A DNA stretch of 64,000 bases, from assembly GCA_029582165.1 (NCBI GenBank), contig CM055877.1, forward strand, positions 42,733,749 to 42,797,748, in the 5' to 3' direction. Position 1 is the stretch's first letter; every line of letters starts with the position of its first letter. This DNA comes from Portulaca oleracea. Lineage: Eukaryota; Streptophyta; Magnoliopsida; Caryophyllales; Portulacaceae. Positions 33,295-44,683 of the stretch are shown here, piece after piece. Under the pieces are notes generated by a model. The model was not told where the DNA came from and did no database searches. It was given only the letters and a program-made list of their open reading frames with translations. The translations under genes were made by a program, and so were the position numbers.

Positions 33295-33500
33295 CTATAT
33301 ATTATAATAGAAATTATTGTGGGTACCACGAAATAGAGCCACGGGAGTGATTATATGGAAACTGGTCAATCACAATGTAGAAAATTAAAAAACCAGATAG
33401 TATCACTAATCCTTGACTGCTTTGGACTCTGAATTAAATTATTTTGGTACAAATAACAATAATTATTTTGGTACAAATAACAATAATTATTTTGGTATTG

Positions 33501-33505
33501 CCTAT
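33501..33505 (+). other. Target-site duplication, left (CCTAT)
   Basis: CCTAT directly precedes the element end at 33506 and recurs directly after its other end at 41334-41338. It is the native sequence of this monomer class (TATTGCCTATAATCTATAT), as the uninterrupted copy at 46276-46280 shows. Confidence 0.93.
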
Positions 33506-33950
33506 TTTAAAATCCCAAGTTTTTGGTTAACGCGACCGTTAGTTCCGTTTGACAGAGCGCTGGTGTTGAGTTCAAGTTTCGGGGACGAAACTTCTTTTAA
33601 GAAGGTAATGATGTAAAACCCCGAAAAATCCCAAGATGTTGACCGTGACGTCGTTAGTAAATTAGGTTTGACTTCTTGTTTTACTATTATTCATATGTGT
33701 TTATTTATGCTAACGCTTGAGCTCGTAGGACCGTTGAGGGGCTAACAAGGGTAGAATAGTAATTTCCGCTGGTTAATATTATTATGTGGTTAATTACGTG
33801 AATATTATTTGCTATGTGATTATATGATTATTAGTATTAGTATTATTTTACTACTATTAGAATTATTTGGGCTTTTAGAAAATCTGATTTATTTGTTTTA
33901 AATGGGTTGGGTTAGGATTAGATTGGGCTAGTTTGGGCCTAATTGGTTTG

Positions 33951-33960
33951 ATATATATAA
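33951..33960 (+). promoter_or_regulatory. TATA box of the 5' LTR
   Basis: ATATATATAA, followed about 25-30 bp later by pyrimidine-rich sequence with AACCCTAA motifs (telo-box-like), a common arrangement at plant transcription starts. The identical site in the 3' LTR is at 38141-38150. Confidence 0.6.
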
Positions 33961-34009
33961 ACTCTCTTCCTAAACCCAAACCCTAATCTCCCAAAACCCT
34001 AACTCCCTC

Positions 34010-34560
34010 TCTTCTCTCACCCTGCTCCCTCTCTGTGCGCCCACCACCAACCGACCACGCCCACCACCGCAGACGACCACCGCGACCCCCCCTCTCTTTC
34101 CCTTTCTCCTCCTCTTTCCTCCTTCCCCTCGCCGCGCCCAGCTGTGCGCCACCGACCGCCCACCAACCACCTACAGCCGCCTACGCAAACCACCACCGAC
34201 CTCCACCGCGACCACTCTCCCTCTCTCTCTTCCTCCGTTTCTTTTTCCCTTTCTCCTTCCCTCTGTGCTCGACCATCAGCGCCAGACCACCACCGCCGCA
34301 TCGACCACCACCGGCACGCGCACCGCCGCAGACCACCGCAGCCGTCGTCGCACGCCTGAAGGAAAGGCCGCCTGCTGTTCGAACCCAGCCAACGCCGACC
34401 TCGACCTCGCCCCGACGCCACCAAAAGCCGCTTGCCGTTCGACCACCGTCGCCGCCTCGACCGTCGCACCACCCCTCGTCGTCGTCTCCGCCGACGCAAC
34501 CACCGACCGCCGCCCAGAACCACCGAGGAACCGCCCCTGCACCCCCCTGCGTAAACCCTA
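34010..34560. other. C-rich leader segment in the 5' LTR
   Basis: A GC-rich, CT- and CCACCG-rich island in otherwise AT-rich sequence, just downstream of the TATA box. It has open frames of 70-200 codons on both strands, but they are proline-, arginine- or glycine-rich and low in complexity. The largest forward one (34035-34640) starts without ATG, and the two LTR copies differ by indels that swap reading frame. I treat it as untranslated leader or regulatory sequence. Confidence 0.7.
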
Positions 34561-36439
34561 AAACCCCAACCCTAATATATACTAACCCTAACTGCTTCTT
34601 TCTTTTTCTTTTCTTTTTCTTTTATTTTTCCTATTTTTAATATTAAAATCTGATTGTAATATTATTGTTATTAATTTCTGTAATTTTGTAATTAGGGGAA
34701 ATTAATTGTAATTAGTTCTTTTGTTGTAATTATGTGTAGATTGTTATTTGTTATGTGTAATTTGTGTAATTAATATGTGTAATTTTATGTTATAAATTGT
34801 AATTAGATTTAGGTTGTAATAGTTGATTATTAGGGTTGAAAGTGATTCTTTAATATTCGTTATATTCTTTACATGAATCGTTAGACCACAATATTATTGT
34901 ATGTACGAACTTGGAAATTTATTACTTAGGTTAAATTCTTGAATGTTTAATCGTTTAATCGTTAAGTCTTTTATTGTTTCCTAGGAATTAATCTTGTAAA
35001 GTTTGTTACATGAATTAGGGTGCTTTCTTGTTATTAAAACCTTAGGTTCTTGATTAGTAGTTTAAGGTTACTAAGTTCTTTATGGTTCTTGTACATGAAA
35101 ACCTAAGCCTTCTTGATTCTTGAAAATTAGTTAGGTTTCTTGTTTCATTGAGTTAAATATTATGTTCTTTCATTTTTCTTAGGGTTCTTTCTTGTTTAAT
35201 ATCATGTATAATCTTGATTAAATAAGTTAGGTTAGTTAAGCTACTAAGGATTCGGTTCTTGTCTTTTAATTCTTGATTCTTGATCAAATCTTGTTTAAAG
35301 AAATTAGTTGTTTAGGATTCTTGATTTGAAGTTAAATGTTTACATGTTCTTTATAGTTAATCACATGTTCTTAAGGTTTTCCTTGTTTATTGGTTAAGAA
35401 ATTCATGTTTAGGATAGCGTTAATATTTCATGCATGATTATTATGAGGTTAGTAATAGAATACATGCACATAAGGTATGCCATGTTAGTGTATGATATTT
35501 TATGCATGTTTTAGGATTGGATTGAATTATTATAAAATGGTAGGTTTGCAAGTTAAAGTTTTGAACATTACACTCTTTTATTATTAATACGCTACTATCG
35601 GTGTTCTTTACGTAAAACGAATTAATTTTAGCTATATTCTTTTGTGGTAATTTGACCTTGTCTAGGTTGTTAAATTCTTATGATGTTTCGATGTCAAAAT
35701 TTTAGTTTACTTATTTTGATTGAGGTTTTAAGTTTGGCTTTATATGATTAAATTGAGTTGGAGTACATGTCGTTTAAATTAGTAATTGTGGTTGTTCACT
35801 AAATTTATATTCTTGAATTAGTCTAGGTAAAAGAATTAGTTGTTGTGATCTTGTTACATAATTCCTTGAATGTGTTAAGTGTGAATCATAAATGATAGGA
35901 ACCTAAGTGTTCCTAGGGGATGGGTTAGGTAGTTGATAGTTGATTCTAACTTCGTTAGAACGCGTTTTGATTAGATAATTATTCCTATTCTAGGCCAGAG
36001 TAGTGCGACGTTAGTGAGCTCAAGTGTGTTCTTCTTCTCACATGTGAAGTATAACAGGTAATTGTCTATGCTCTAATCCCCATCGGGATGCTCTTTAAAT
36101 GTGTTTTGATGTTTTATAATCTATTTTGAGAATTGCATCCCGAAAAGGGACTTTTGTGGAAATACGACCATCTGTTTTGATAATCTTTTGTTTCGATTGT
36201 GATCTTGGTTTATTTGAGTTGAGAAATTGGATGGTCTTTTATTCAAAGTTTTGTTAATGGTTTTGATAACTTGGGATGGTTTGACTTGAGAGTTGTGAGT
36301 CGAGTTTGAATATTGTTAAATAATTCAAGTGGAAACGTTAAGCGGGTTTCGGGGGATAACCTGTTGTGCAGGTGTAACAACCTGCAGGGTTATGGACTGT
36401 GAGATCAGGGCTTCCTTCCCTGATATAGGATAGTATTTT

Positions 36440-36682
36440 GATGCCTTTGGTAGGCGATGTTCTTGATGCCTTTGGTAGGCGATGTTTATGCCTTTGGTAG
36501 GCGATGTTCTTGATGCCTTTGGTGGGCGAATGTTTCGATATGCCTTTGGTGGGCGAATGTTATAATGCCTTTGGTAGGCGATGTTCTTAATGCCTTTGGT
36601 AGGCGATGTTCTTGATGCCTTTGGTAGGTGATGTTTATGCCTTTGGTAGGCGATGTTATTGATGCCTTTGGTAGGCGATGTT
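36440..36682 (+). repeat. Minisatellite in the 5' LTR, about 24-bp unit x 10
   Basis: Ten units of GATGCCTTTGGTAGGCGATG with TTCTT, TT or TATT spacers; two central units read TGGGCGAATG. Each unit contains GCCTTTGGTAGGC, able to form a short hairpin (GCCT and AGGC arms). It ends at TTACTTTAAGGG. Confidence 0.93.
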
Positions 36683-37165
36683 ACTTTAAGGGATTTGGTA
36701 TCCCGCCCGCAAATTAAAATATGGATTGGATGGGTTGAGGGAAACAGTTAAGGGTTAAAGGTTTGTGAAACGTTTGATCTGATCCCTCTCCCCAAAATGA
36801 ATTGAAATGAACTTAAACTGTTTTAAACGTTAGGGGTAGACATTATTGAGATTTCCCCCTCATTTTCTGAAATGTTTTGATTTCAGGTGAAGATCTATAT
36901 GCTGGGGACGGGAATTAGAAGTGAGGATGACGAGTCTAGAAGTCCTTGAACCTTTTATATTGTTTTCGTTATGAATTCTTAAAGTTGTTTTGAGTTGTTA
37001 GTAGTTACCGTTAGCAGACAGTTGTGTTTTCCTTTCTCGCCTTGTATTCCTTCGGGGATACGGCAGTGACGCCCAAACTAAATTTGAAGTCTTCCGCTAA
37101 GTTTTGTCTGTTAACGTTAGTTTGACTTTGACTTTTTATAATTGAATTTCCGGGGCGTTACAGAA

Positions 37166-37178
37166 TGGTATCAGAGCT
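37166..37178 (+). other. Primer-binding site, tRNA-iMet type
   Basis: TGGTATCAGAGCT lies 3 bp after the 5' LTR. It complements the 3' end of initiator methionine tRNA, the usual minus-strand primer of plant chromoviruses and many copia elements. Confidence 0.88.
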
Positions 37179-37681
37179 CTGGGTTACGACCTGGTAGCTC
37201 CTAAGTGTCCCTTAGGTTTAGTTAGACCTTAGGATGCTACGTTCGGAGTGATGAGTGTAGGATGGGGGAATTGAACGTGTGTCTATTTCTTTGTCTCCTT
37301 TTTGTGTTATAAGTGCATGCTTGGTTCTTTTTGATATTTTTGGATGGAATATCGCTGCCTTTGCCATGAGCACGAGACCCAAGCCCCTCTAAAGACTTTA
37401 AAACCCGAGGTGGGTAAAGAATATAACCCCGAGGAGGGCTTGGAAGCAGAAGAAGACCTTCGATGAGAATTTGGAGGCTGAAAGAAGATTTGACATACGA
37501 GGAACAGTCGCCGGAGATTATAGGTTGCAGAGAGAATCAACCTCAAAGAAAGACCGAACTTTTAGTAGAACGGTATATGCGACAACTGAAACCATCTATG
37601 AAGCCGTGGAGGATAAAGGATCGAGGCATCCACACCTTTCATCACAGAAGTTGCTCTGAGTTTCGAGGACGAAACTCTTTT

Positions 37682-37695
37682 AAAGTGGGTAATGA
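37682..37695 (+). other. Polypurine-like tract used for the 3' LTR
   Basis: AAAGTGGGTAATGA abuts the 3' LTR start. A related tract, AAGAAGGTAATGA, lies 106 bp further on at 37789-37801, directly before a second LTR-like start (37802). The element therefore has two candidate plus-strand primer sites; the target duplication shows that the outer one defined this insertion. Confidence 0.7.
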
Positions 37696-38140
37696 TGTAA
37701 AATCCCAAGTTTTTGGTTAACGCGACCGTTAGTTCCGTTTGACAGAGCGCTGGTGTTGAGTTCAAGTTTCGGGGACGAAACTTCTTTTAAGAAGGTAATG
37801 ATGTAAAACCCCGAAAAATCCCAAGATGTTGACCGTGACGTCGTTAGTAAATTAGGTTTGACTTCTTGTTTTACTATTATTCATATGTGTTTATTTATGC
37901 TAACGCTTGAGCTCGTAGGACCGTTGAGGGGCTAACAAGGGTAGAATAGTAATTTCCGCTGGTTAATATTATTATGTGGTTAATTACGTGAATATTATTT
38001 GCTATGTGATTATATGATTATTAGTATTAGTATTATTTTACTACTATTAGAATTATTTGGGCTTTTAGAAAATCTGATTTATTTGTTTTAAATGGGTTGG
38101 GTTAGGATTAGATTGGGCTAGTTTGGGCCTAATTGGTTTG

Positions 38141-38150
38141 ATATATATAA
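38141..38150 (+). promoter_or_regulatory. TATA box of the 3' LTR
   Basis: ATATATATAA in the same context as in the 5' LTR (GGTTTGATATATATAAAC). Confidence 0.55.
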
Positions 38151-38199
38151 ACTCTCTTCCTAAACCCAAACCCTAATCTCCCAAAACCCTAACTCCCTC

Positions 38200-38745
38200 T
38201 CTTCTCTCACCCTGCTCCCTCTCTGTGCGCCCACCACCAACCGACCACGCCCACCACCGCAGACGACCACCGCGACCCCCCCTCTCTTTCCCTTTCTCCT
38301 CCTCTTTCCTCCTTCCCCTCGCCGCGCCCAGCAGCCGCGCCCACCGACCGCCCACCAACCACCGACAGCCGCCTACGCCAACCACCACCGACCGCCACAC
38401 TCTCCTCTCTCTCTTCCTCCGTTTCTTTTCCCTTTCTCCTTCCTCTGCTCGACGCCAGCGCGTGGCCCAGCGACCACCACCGCCAGCCGCCACCGTCGCC
38501 GCCCGCACCACTGCAGACGGCCGCGGGACCACCGCGATCGTCGTCGCCGCGACGCCGAAGGAAAGGCGCTCTTTGTCCGAACCCACCAACGCCGACTCGA
38601 CCGCCCGACGCCACCAAAAGCCGCTTGCTCGACCACCGTCGCCGCCGACTCGCGTCGCACCACCTCGTCGTCGTCTCGCCGACGCAACCACCGACCGCCC
38701 GAACCACCGAGGAACCGCCCCTGCACCCCCCTGCGTAAACCCTAA
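38200..38745. other. C-rich leader segment in the 3' LTR
   Basis: Counterpart of 34010-34560 with the same start and end sequences but many small deletions and substitutions in the middle (38330-38700), often where the other copy has CTG or CAG. No credible coding sequence. Confidence 0.7.
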
Positions 38746-40627
38746 AACCCCAACCCTAATCTATACTAACCCTAACTGCTTCTTTCTTTTTCTTTTCTTT
38801 TTCTTTTATTTTTCCTATTTTTAATATTAAAATCTGATTGTAATATTATTGTTATTAATTTCTGTAATTTTGTAATTAGGGGAAATTAATTGTAATTAGT
38901 TCTTTTGTTGTAATTATGTGTAGATTGTTATTTGTTATGTGTAATTTGTGTAATTAATATGTGTAATTTTATGTTATAAATTGTAATTAGATTTAGGTTG
39001 TAATAGTTGATTATTAGGGTTGAAAGTGATTCTTTAATATTCGTTATATTCTTTACATGAATCGTTAGACCACAATATTATTGTATACGAACTTGGAAAT
39101 TTATTACTTAGGTTAAATTCTTGAATGTTTAATCGTTTAATCGTTAAGTCTTTTATTGTTTCCTAGGAATTAATCTTGTAAAGTTTGTTACATGAATTAG
39201 GGTGCTTTCTTGTTATTAAAACCTTAGGTTCTTGATTAGTAGTTTAAGGTTACTAAGTTCTTTATGGTTCTTGTACATGAAAACCTAAGCCTTCTTGATT
39301 CTTGAAAATTAGTTAGGTTTCTTGTTTCATTGAGTTAAATATTATGTTCTTTCATTTTTCTTAGGGTTCTTTCTTGTTTAATATCATGTATAATCTTGAT
39401 TAAATAAGTTAGGTTAGTTAAGCTACTAAGGATTCGGTTCTTGTCTTTTAATTCTTGATTCTTGATCAAATCTTGTTTAAAGAAATTAGTTGTTTAGGAT
39501 TCTTGATTTGAAGTTAAATGTTTACATGTTCTTTATAGTTAATCACATGTTCTTAAGGTTTTCCTTGTTTATTGGTTAAGAAATTCATGTTTAGGATAGC
39601 GTTAATATTTCATGCATGATTATTATGAGGTTAGTAATAGAATACATGCACATAAGGTATGCCATGTTAGTGTATGATATTTTATGCATGTTTTAGGATT
39701 GGATTGAATTATTATAAAATGGTAGGTTTGCAAGTTAAAGTTTTGAACATTACACTCTTATATTATTAATACGCTACTATCGGTGTTCTTTACGTAAAAC
39801 GAATTAATTTTAGCTATATTCTTTTGTGGTAATTTGACCTTGTCTAGGTTGTTAAATTCTTATGATGTTTCGATGTCAAAATTTTAGTTTACTTATTTTG
39901 ATTGAGGTTTTAAGTTTGGCTTTATATGATTAAATTGAGTTGGAGTACATGTCGTTTAAATTAGTAATTGTGGTTGTTCACTAAATTTATATTCTTGAAT
40001 TAGTCTAGGTAAAAGAATTAGTTGTTGTGATCTTGTTATATAATTCCTTGAATGTGTTAAGTGTGAATCATAAATGATAGGAACCTAAGTGTTCCTAGGG
40101 GATGGGTTAGGTAGTTGATAGTTGATTCTAACTTCGTTAGAACGCGTTTTGATTAGATAATTATTCCTATTCTAGGCCCGAGTAGTGCGTGACGTTAGTG
40201 AGCTCAAGTGTGTTCTTCTTTCTGCTGTGCAGTGAAGTATATCAGGTAATTGTCTATGCTCTAATCCCCATCGGGATGCTCTTTAAATGTGTTTTGATGT
40301 TTTATAATCTATTTTGAGAATTGCATCCCGAATAGGGACTTTTGTGGAAATACGACCATCTGTTTTGATAATCTTTTGTTTCGATTGTGATCTTGGTTTA
40401 TTTGAGTTGAGAAATTGGATGGTCTTTTATTCAAAGTTTTGTTAATGGTTTTGATAACTTGGGATGGTTTGACTTGAGAGTTGTGAGTCGAGTTTGAATA
40501 TTGTTAAATAATTCAAGTGGAAACGTTAAGCGGGTTTCGGGGGATAACCTGTTGTGCAGGTGTAACAACCTGCAGGGTTATGGACCAGGAGATCAGGGCT
40601 TCCTTCCCTGATATAGGATAGTATTTT

Positions 40628-40870
40628 GATGCCTTTGGTAGGCGATGTTCTTGATGCCTTTGGTAGGCGATGTTTATGCCTTTGGTAGGCGATGTTCTTG
40701 ATGCCTTTGGTGGGCGAATGTTTCGATATGCCTTTGGTGGGCGAATGTTATAATGCCTTTGGTAGGCGATGTTCTTAATGCCTTTGGTAGGCGATGTTCT
40801 TGATGCCTTTGGTAGGCGATGTTTATGCCTTTGGTAGGCGATGTTATTGATGCCTTTGGTAGGCGATGTT
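40628..40870 (+). repeat. Minisatellite in the 3' LTR, about 24-bp unit x 10
   Basis: Same ten-unit array, unit order and variants as in the 5' LTR, as expected for LTRs copied from one template. The unit reading GGTGATG in the 5' LTR is GGCGATG here. Confidence 0.93.
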
Positions 40871-41333
40871 ACTTTAAGGGATTTGGTATCCCGCCCGCAA
40901 ATTAAAATATGGATTGGATGGGTTGAGGGAAACAGTTAAGGGTTAAAGGTTTGTGAACGCGTTTGATCGATACCTCTCCCAAAATGAATTGAAATGAACT
41001 TAAACGCTTTAAACGTTAGGGGTAGACATTATTGAGATTTCCCCTCATTTTCTGAAATGTTTTGATTTGGTGAAGATCTATATGAGGGACGGAATTAGAT
41101 GTGAGGACGAGTAGAAGTCCTTGAACCTTTTATATTGTTTCGTTATGAATTCTTAAAGTTGTTTTGAGTTGTTAGTAGTTCCGTTAGCGACGATTGTGTT
41201 TCCTTTCTCGCCTTGTATTCCTTCGGGGATACGGCAGTGACGCCCAAACTAAATTTGAAGTCTTCCGCTAAGTTTTGTCTGTTAACGTTAGTTTGACTTT
41301 GACTTTTTATAATTGAATTTCCGGGGCGTTACA

Positions 41334-41338
41334 CCTAT
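41334..41338 (+). other. Target-site duplication, right (CCTAT)
   Basis: CCTAT immediately follows the terminal CA of the 3' LTR, and the satellite then resumes with AATCTATATATT. A 5-bp duplication is usual for plant LTR retrotransposons. Confidence 0.93.
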
Positions 41339-41584
41339 AATCTATATATTATAATAGAAATCATTGTGGGTCCCACGAAATAGAATCACGGAAGTAATTG
41401 TAGGAGAATTGGTCAATCATAACGCAGAAAATTATTTTTTTTTCTATTTTCTATTTTTTATTTTCAATCGAGATTTTATTTTAAAACAAAAAACCAGAAA
41501 GTGTCACTAATTCTTCACTGCTTTAGAATCTAAATTAAATTATTTTGGCAAAAATAACCGTAATTATTTTAGTGTAAACTAATC

Positions 41585-41648
<64 letters not shown>

Positions 41649-42427
41649 CTATATATTATAATAGAAATCATTGTGGTTCGCAGGAAATAGAGCCATGGAA
41701 GTGATTGTAGATGATTTGGTCAATTACAACGTAGAAAATAATATTTTGTTTCTATTTTTAATTTTCTTATTTTCTATCCGGATTTTATTTTAAAATTAAA
41801 AACCAGATAGTATTACTAATCCTTGACTACTTTGGACTAAGAATTAAATTATTTTGGAACAAATAACAATAATTATTTTGATCTTGCATATGATCTATAT
41901 ATTATAATAGAAATGTTTGTGGATCCCAGGGAATAGAGCCACGGGAGTGATTAAGGAGAATTTGCCAATTACAACGTAGAAAATTATTTTTTTTTCCAAA
42001 TTTTCTAGTTTTTATTTTCAATCCGGAAAATATTTTAAAATTAAAAACCAGAAAATATCACTAATACTTGACTGCTTTGGAGTCTGAATTAAATTATTTT
42101 GGTACAAATAACAATAATTATTTTGGTACAAATAACAATAATTATTTTGGTATTGCCTATAATCTATATATTATAATAGAAATCATTGTGGGTCCCACGA
42201 AATAGAATCACGGAAGTGATAGTAGGAGAATTGGTCAATCATAACGCAGAAAATTATTTTTTTTTCTATTTTCTATTTTTTATTTTCAATCAAGATTTTA
42301 TTTTAAAACTAAAAAAACCATAAAGTGTCACTAATTATTCATTGCTTTAGAATCTAAATTAAATTATTTTGGTACAAATAACCGTAATTATTTTAGTGTT
42401 AACTAATCTAATAATAATAATAATAAT

Positions 42428-42463
<36 letters not shown>

Positions 42464-44003
42464 TATAATAATCTATATATTATAATAGAAATCATTGTGG
42501 TTCGCACGAAATAGAGCCATGGAAGTGATTGTAGATGATTTGGCCAATTACAACGTAGAAAATAATATTTTGTTTCTATTTTTAATTTTCTTATTTTTTA
42601 TCCGGATTTTATTTTAAAATTAAAAACCAGAAAGTATTACTAATTCTTGACTACTTTAGACTCTAAATTAAATTATTTTGGTCAAATAATAATAATTATT
42701 TTTGTCTTGCATATGATCTATATATTATAATAGAAATGTTTGTGGATCCCACGGAATAGAGCCACGGAAGTAATTGTATGAGAATTTGCCAACTGCAACG
42801 TAGAAAATTATTTTTTTCCAAATTTTCTATTTTTAATTTTCAATCCGGACAATATTTTAAAATTAAAAACAGAAAATATCACTAATACTTGACTGCTTTG
42901 GAGTCTGAATTAAATTATTTTGGTGTAAATAATAGTAATTATTTTAGTGTTGACTATAATAATAATAATAATCTGTATATTATAATAGAAATCATTGTGA
43001 GTCCCACGAAATAGAGCCATGGGAGAGATTGTAGAGGAATTGGCTAATCATAACGCAGAAAAATATTATTTTTTTCTATTTCTTATTTTTTTTATTTTCA
43101 TCTGAATTTTATTTTAAAACATAAAAAACCAGAAAGTATGACTAATACTTAACTACTTTGGACTCTAAATTAAATTATTTTGGTGCAAATAACAGTAATT
43201 ATTTTAGTGTTGACTATAATAATAATAATAATAATAAAAATAATAATAATAATAATCTATATATTATAATAGAAATCATTGTGGGTCTCACGAAATAAAG
43301 CCACGGGAGTGATTGTAGATGATTTGGCCAATTACCACGTAGAAAATTATATTTTTTTCCTATTTCTAATTTTTTTATTTTCTATCCGAATTTTATTTTA
43401 AAATTAAAAACCAGATAATATTACTAATCCTTGACAACTTTGGACTCTGAATTAAATTATTTTGGTACAAATAACAATAATTATTTTGGTCTTGCATATA
43501 ATCTATATATTATAATAGAAATGTTTGTGGATCCCACGAAATAGAGCCACGGGAGTGATTGTAGCAGAATTTGTCAATTACAACGTAGAAAATTATATTT
43601 TTTTCCAAATTTTCTCTTTTTTATTTTCAATCCGGACAATATTTTAAAGTTAAAATCAGAAAATATCACTAATCCTTAACTGCTTTGAAGTCTGAATTAA
43701 ATTATTTCGGTGCAAATAATAGTAATTATTTTAGTGTTGACTATAATAATAATAATAATAATCTATATATTATAATAGAAATCATTGTGAGTCCCACGAA
43801 ATAGAGCCACGGGAGAGATTATAGAGGAATTGGCTAATCATAACGCAGAAAAATATATTTTTTTTCTATTTTCGATATTTTTATTTTTCATCCGAATTTT
43901 ATTTGAAAACATAAAAACCAGAAAGTATTACTAATAGTTGACTGCTTTGGACTCTAAATTAAAGTATTTTGGTGCAAATAACAGTAATTATTTTAGTGTT
44001 GAC

Positions 44004-44004
<1 letters not shown>

Positions 44005-44093
<89 letters not shown>
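44005..44093 (+). repeat. (AAT)n microsatellite tract, longest in the window
   Basis: About 29 units with a single AGT interruption near 44051. The same interruption occurs in the homologous tracts at 17900-17965, 31290-31348 and 48934-49019, showing common descent with independent length change. Confidence 0.95.
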
Positions 44094-44634
44094 CTATATA
44101 TTATGGAAATTATTGTGGATCCCACGAAATAGAGCCACGGGAGTGATTATAGAGAGATTGGTGAATCAAAATGTAGAAAATTATATTTTTTTTCTATTTT
44201 TAATTTTTTTATTTTCTATCCGGATTTTATTTTAAAATTAAAAACCAGATAGTATCACTAATCCTTGACTGCTTTGGACTCTGAATTAAATTATTTTAAT
44301 ACAAATTACAATAATTATTTTGGTACAAATAACAATAATTATTTTGGTACAAAAAACAATAATTATTTGATATTGCCTATAATCTATATATTATAATAGA
44401 AATCATTGTGAGTCCCACGAAATAGAGTCACAGGAGTGATTGTAGGGGAATTGGTTAACGTAGAAAAATATTTTTTTCTATTTTCTATTTTTTATTTTCA
44501 ATCGAGAATTTATTTTAAAACTAAAAAACCAGAAAGTATCACTAATTCTTCACTGCTTTGGAGTCTAAATTAAATTATTTTGGTGCAAATAACAGTAATT
44601 GTTTAAGTGTTGACTATAATAATAATAATAATAA

Positions 44635-44683
<49 letters not shown>

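Larger units (their letters stand above)
1..33505 (+). repeat. AT-rich satellite array, left block
   Basis: Head-to-tail monomers of about 240-330 bp, all in the same orientation. The conserved order within a monomer is: a TTGACTGCTTTGGACTCTGAATTAAATTATTTTGG-type arm, a short ACAAATAACAATAATTATT segment, CTATATATTATAATAGAAAT, CATTGTGGGTCCCACG, AAATAGAGCCACGGGAGTG, a GAATTGGTCAATCATAACG segment, a T-rich tract, TATCCGGATTTTATTTTAAA, and AAACCAGAAAGTATCACTAAT. Variants fall into classes: those with a long (AAT)n tract before the TATA-like box, those with one to three AATAACAATAATTATTTTGGTAC modules instead, and those with a CTTGCATATGATC junction. No coding capacity is seen; open frames are only AAT repeats read as poly-Asn or poly-Ile. 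I do not recognise the family. Chromosomal position (pericentromeric, subtelomeric or interstitial) cannot be told from sequence alone. Confidence 0.95.
33506..37162 (+). repeat. 5' LTR of the non-autonomous element
   Basis: It runs from TTTAAAATCCCAAG (the sister LTR has the canonical TG, so the second base is mutated here) to GGGGCGTTACA. The first 106 bp contain a pre-LTR motif (GGGGACGAAACTTC), a purine tract (AAGAAGGTAATGA, 33599-33611) and then a second LTR-like start, TGTAAAACCCC, at 33612. Further features: a TATA box at 33951, a C-rich leader (34010-34560), long AT-rich sequence with a TTCTTGATT-rich character, and a minisatellite at 36440-36682. No credible gene lies inside it. Confidence 0.93.
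37163..37695 (+). other. Internal region of the LTR element, no gag or pol
   Basis: 533 bp between the LTRs. It begins with GAA and a primer-binding site, continues through sequence without recognisable protein domain (the longest open frames are below 90 codons and lack family motifs), and ends TTTCGAGGACGAAACT followed by AAAGTGGGTAATGA directly before the 3' LTR. Reverse transcriptase, protease, integrase and nucleocapsid motifs are all absent. Confidence 0.88.
33506..41333 (+). mobile_element. Non-autonomous Ty3/gypsy-like LTR element with giant LTRs
   Basis: A complete element of 7828 bp: LTRs of 3657 bp (33506-37162) and 3638 bp (37696-41333) enclose a 533-bp internal region with a tRNA-iMet primer-binding site and a polypurine-like end, but no gag or pol. 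The element is bounded by the CCTAT duplication. The motif GAGGACGAAACT shortly before the 3' LTR and the LTR start TGTAAAA resemble Tekay/Del-type chromoviruses; that assignment is from memory of family features and is tentative. With no coding domain it must have moved using proteins from an autonomous relative. Its proportions (93% LTR) differ from LARDs, which have a long internal region, and from TRIMs, which have very short LTRs. Confidence 0.92.
37696..41333 (+). repeat. 3' LTR of the non-autonomous element
   Basis: It starts TGTAAAATCCC and ends GGCGTTACA. It is near-identical to the 5' LTR over long stretches (for example 38820-40130 against 34630-35940). Differences are concentrated in the C-rich segment (38330-38700) and near the end (40950-41190), where it lacks many single bases present in the 5' LTR. 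That distribution looks more like sequence error than steady mutation, so dating from LTR divergence would overestimate age. Confidence 0.93.

Noticed and set aside
33978..34580. AACCCTAA motifs as a possible interstitial telomere
   Set aside because: Only a few dispersed copies around the transcription start of an LTR. Telo-box-like motifs are common there and there is no telomere array.
34035..34640. A 201-codon proline-rich frame in the 5' LTR and its 199-codon counterpart at 38225-38824
   Set aside because: No ATG start and low-complexity C-rich DNA. The two LTR copies change frame relative to each other in the middle, and frames on the other strand are equally open.
37307..37765. Short overlapping open frames in the LTR element interior
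   Set aside because: Under 90 codons, on both strands, with no gag zinc knuckle or other motif. The region is better explained as remnant non-coding sequence.
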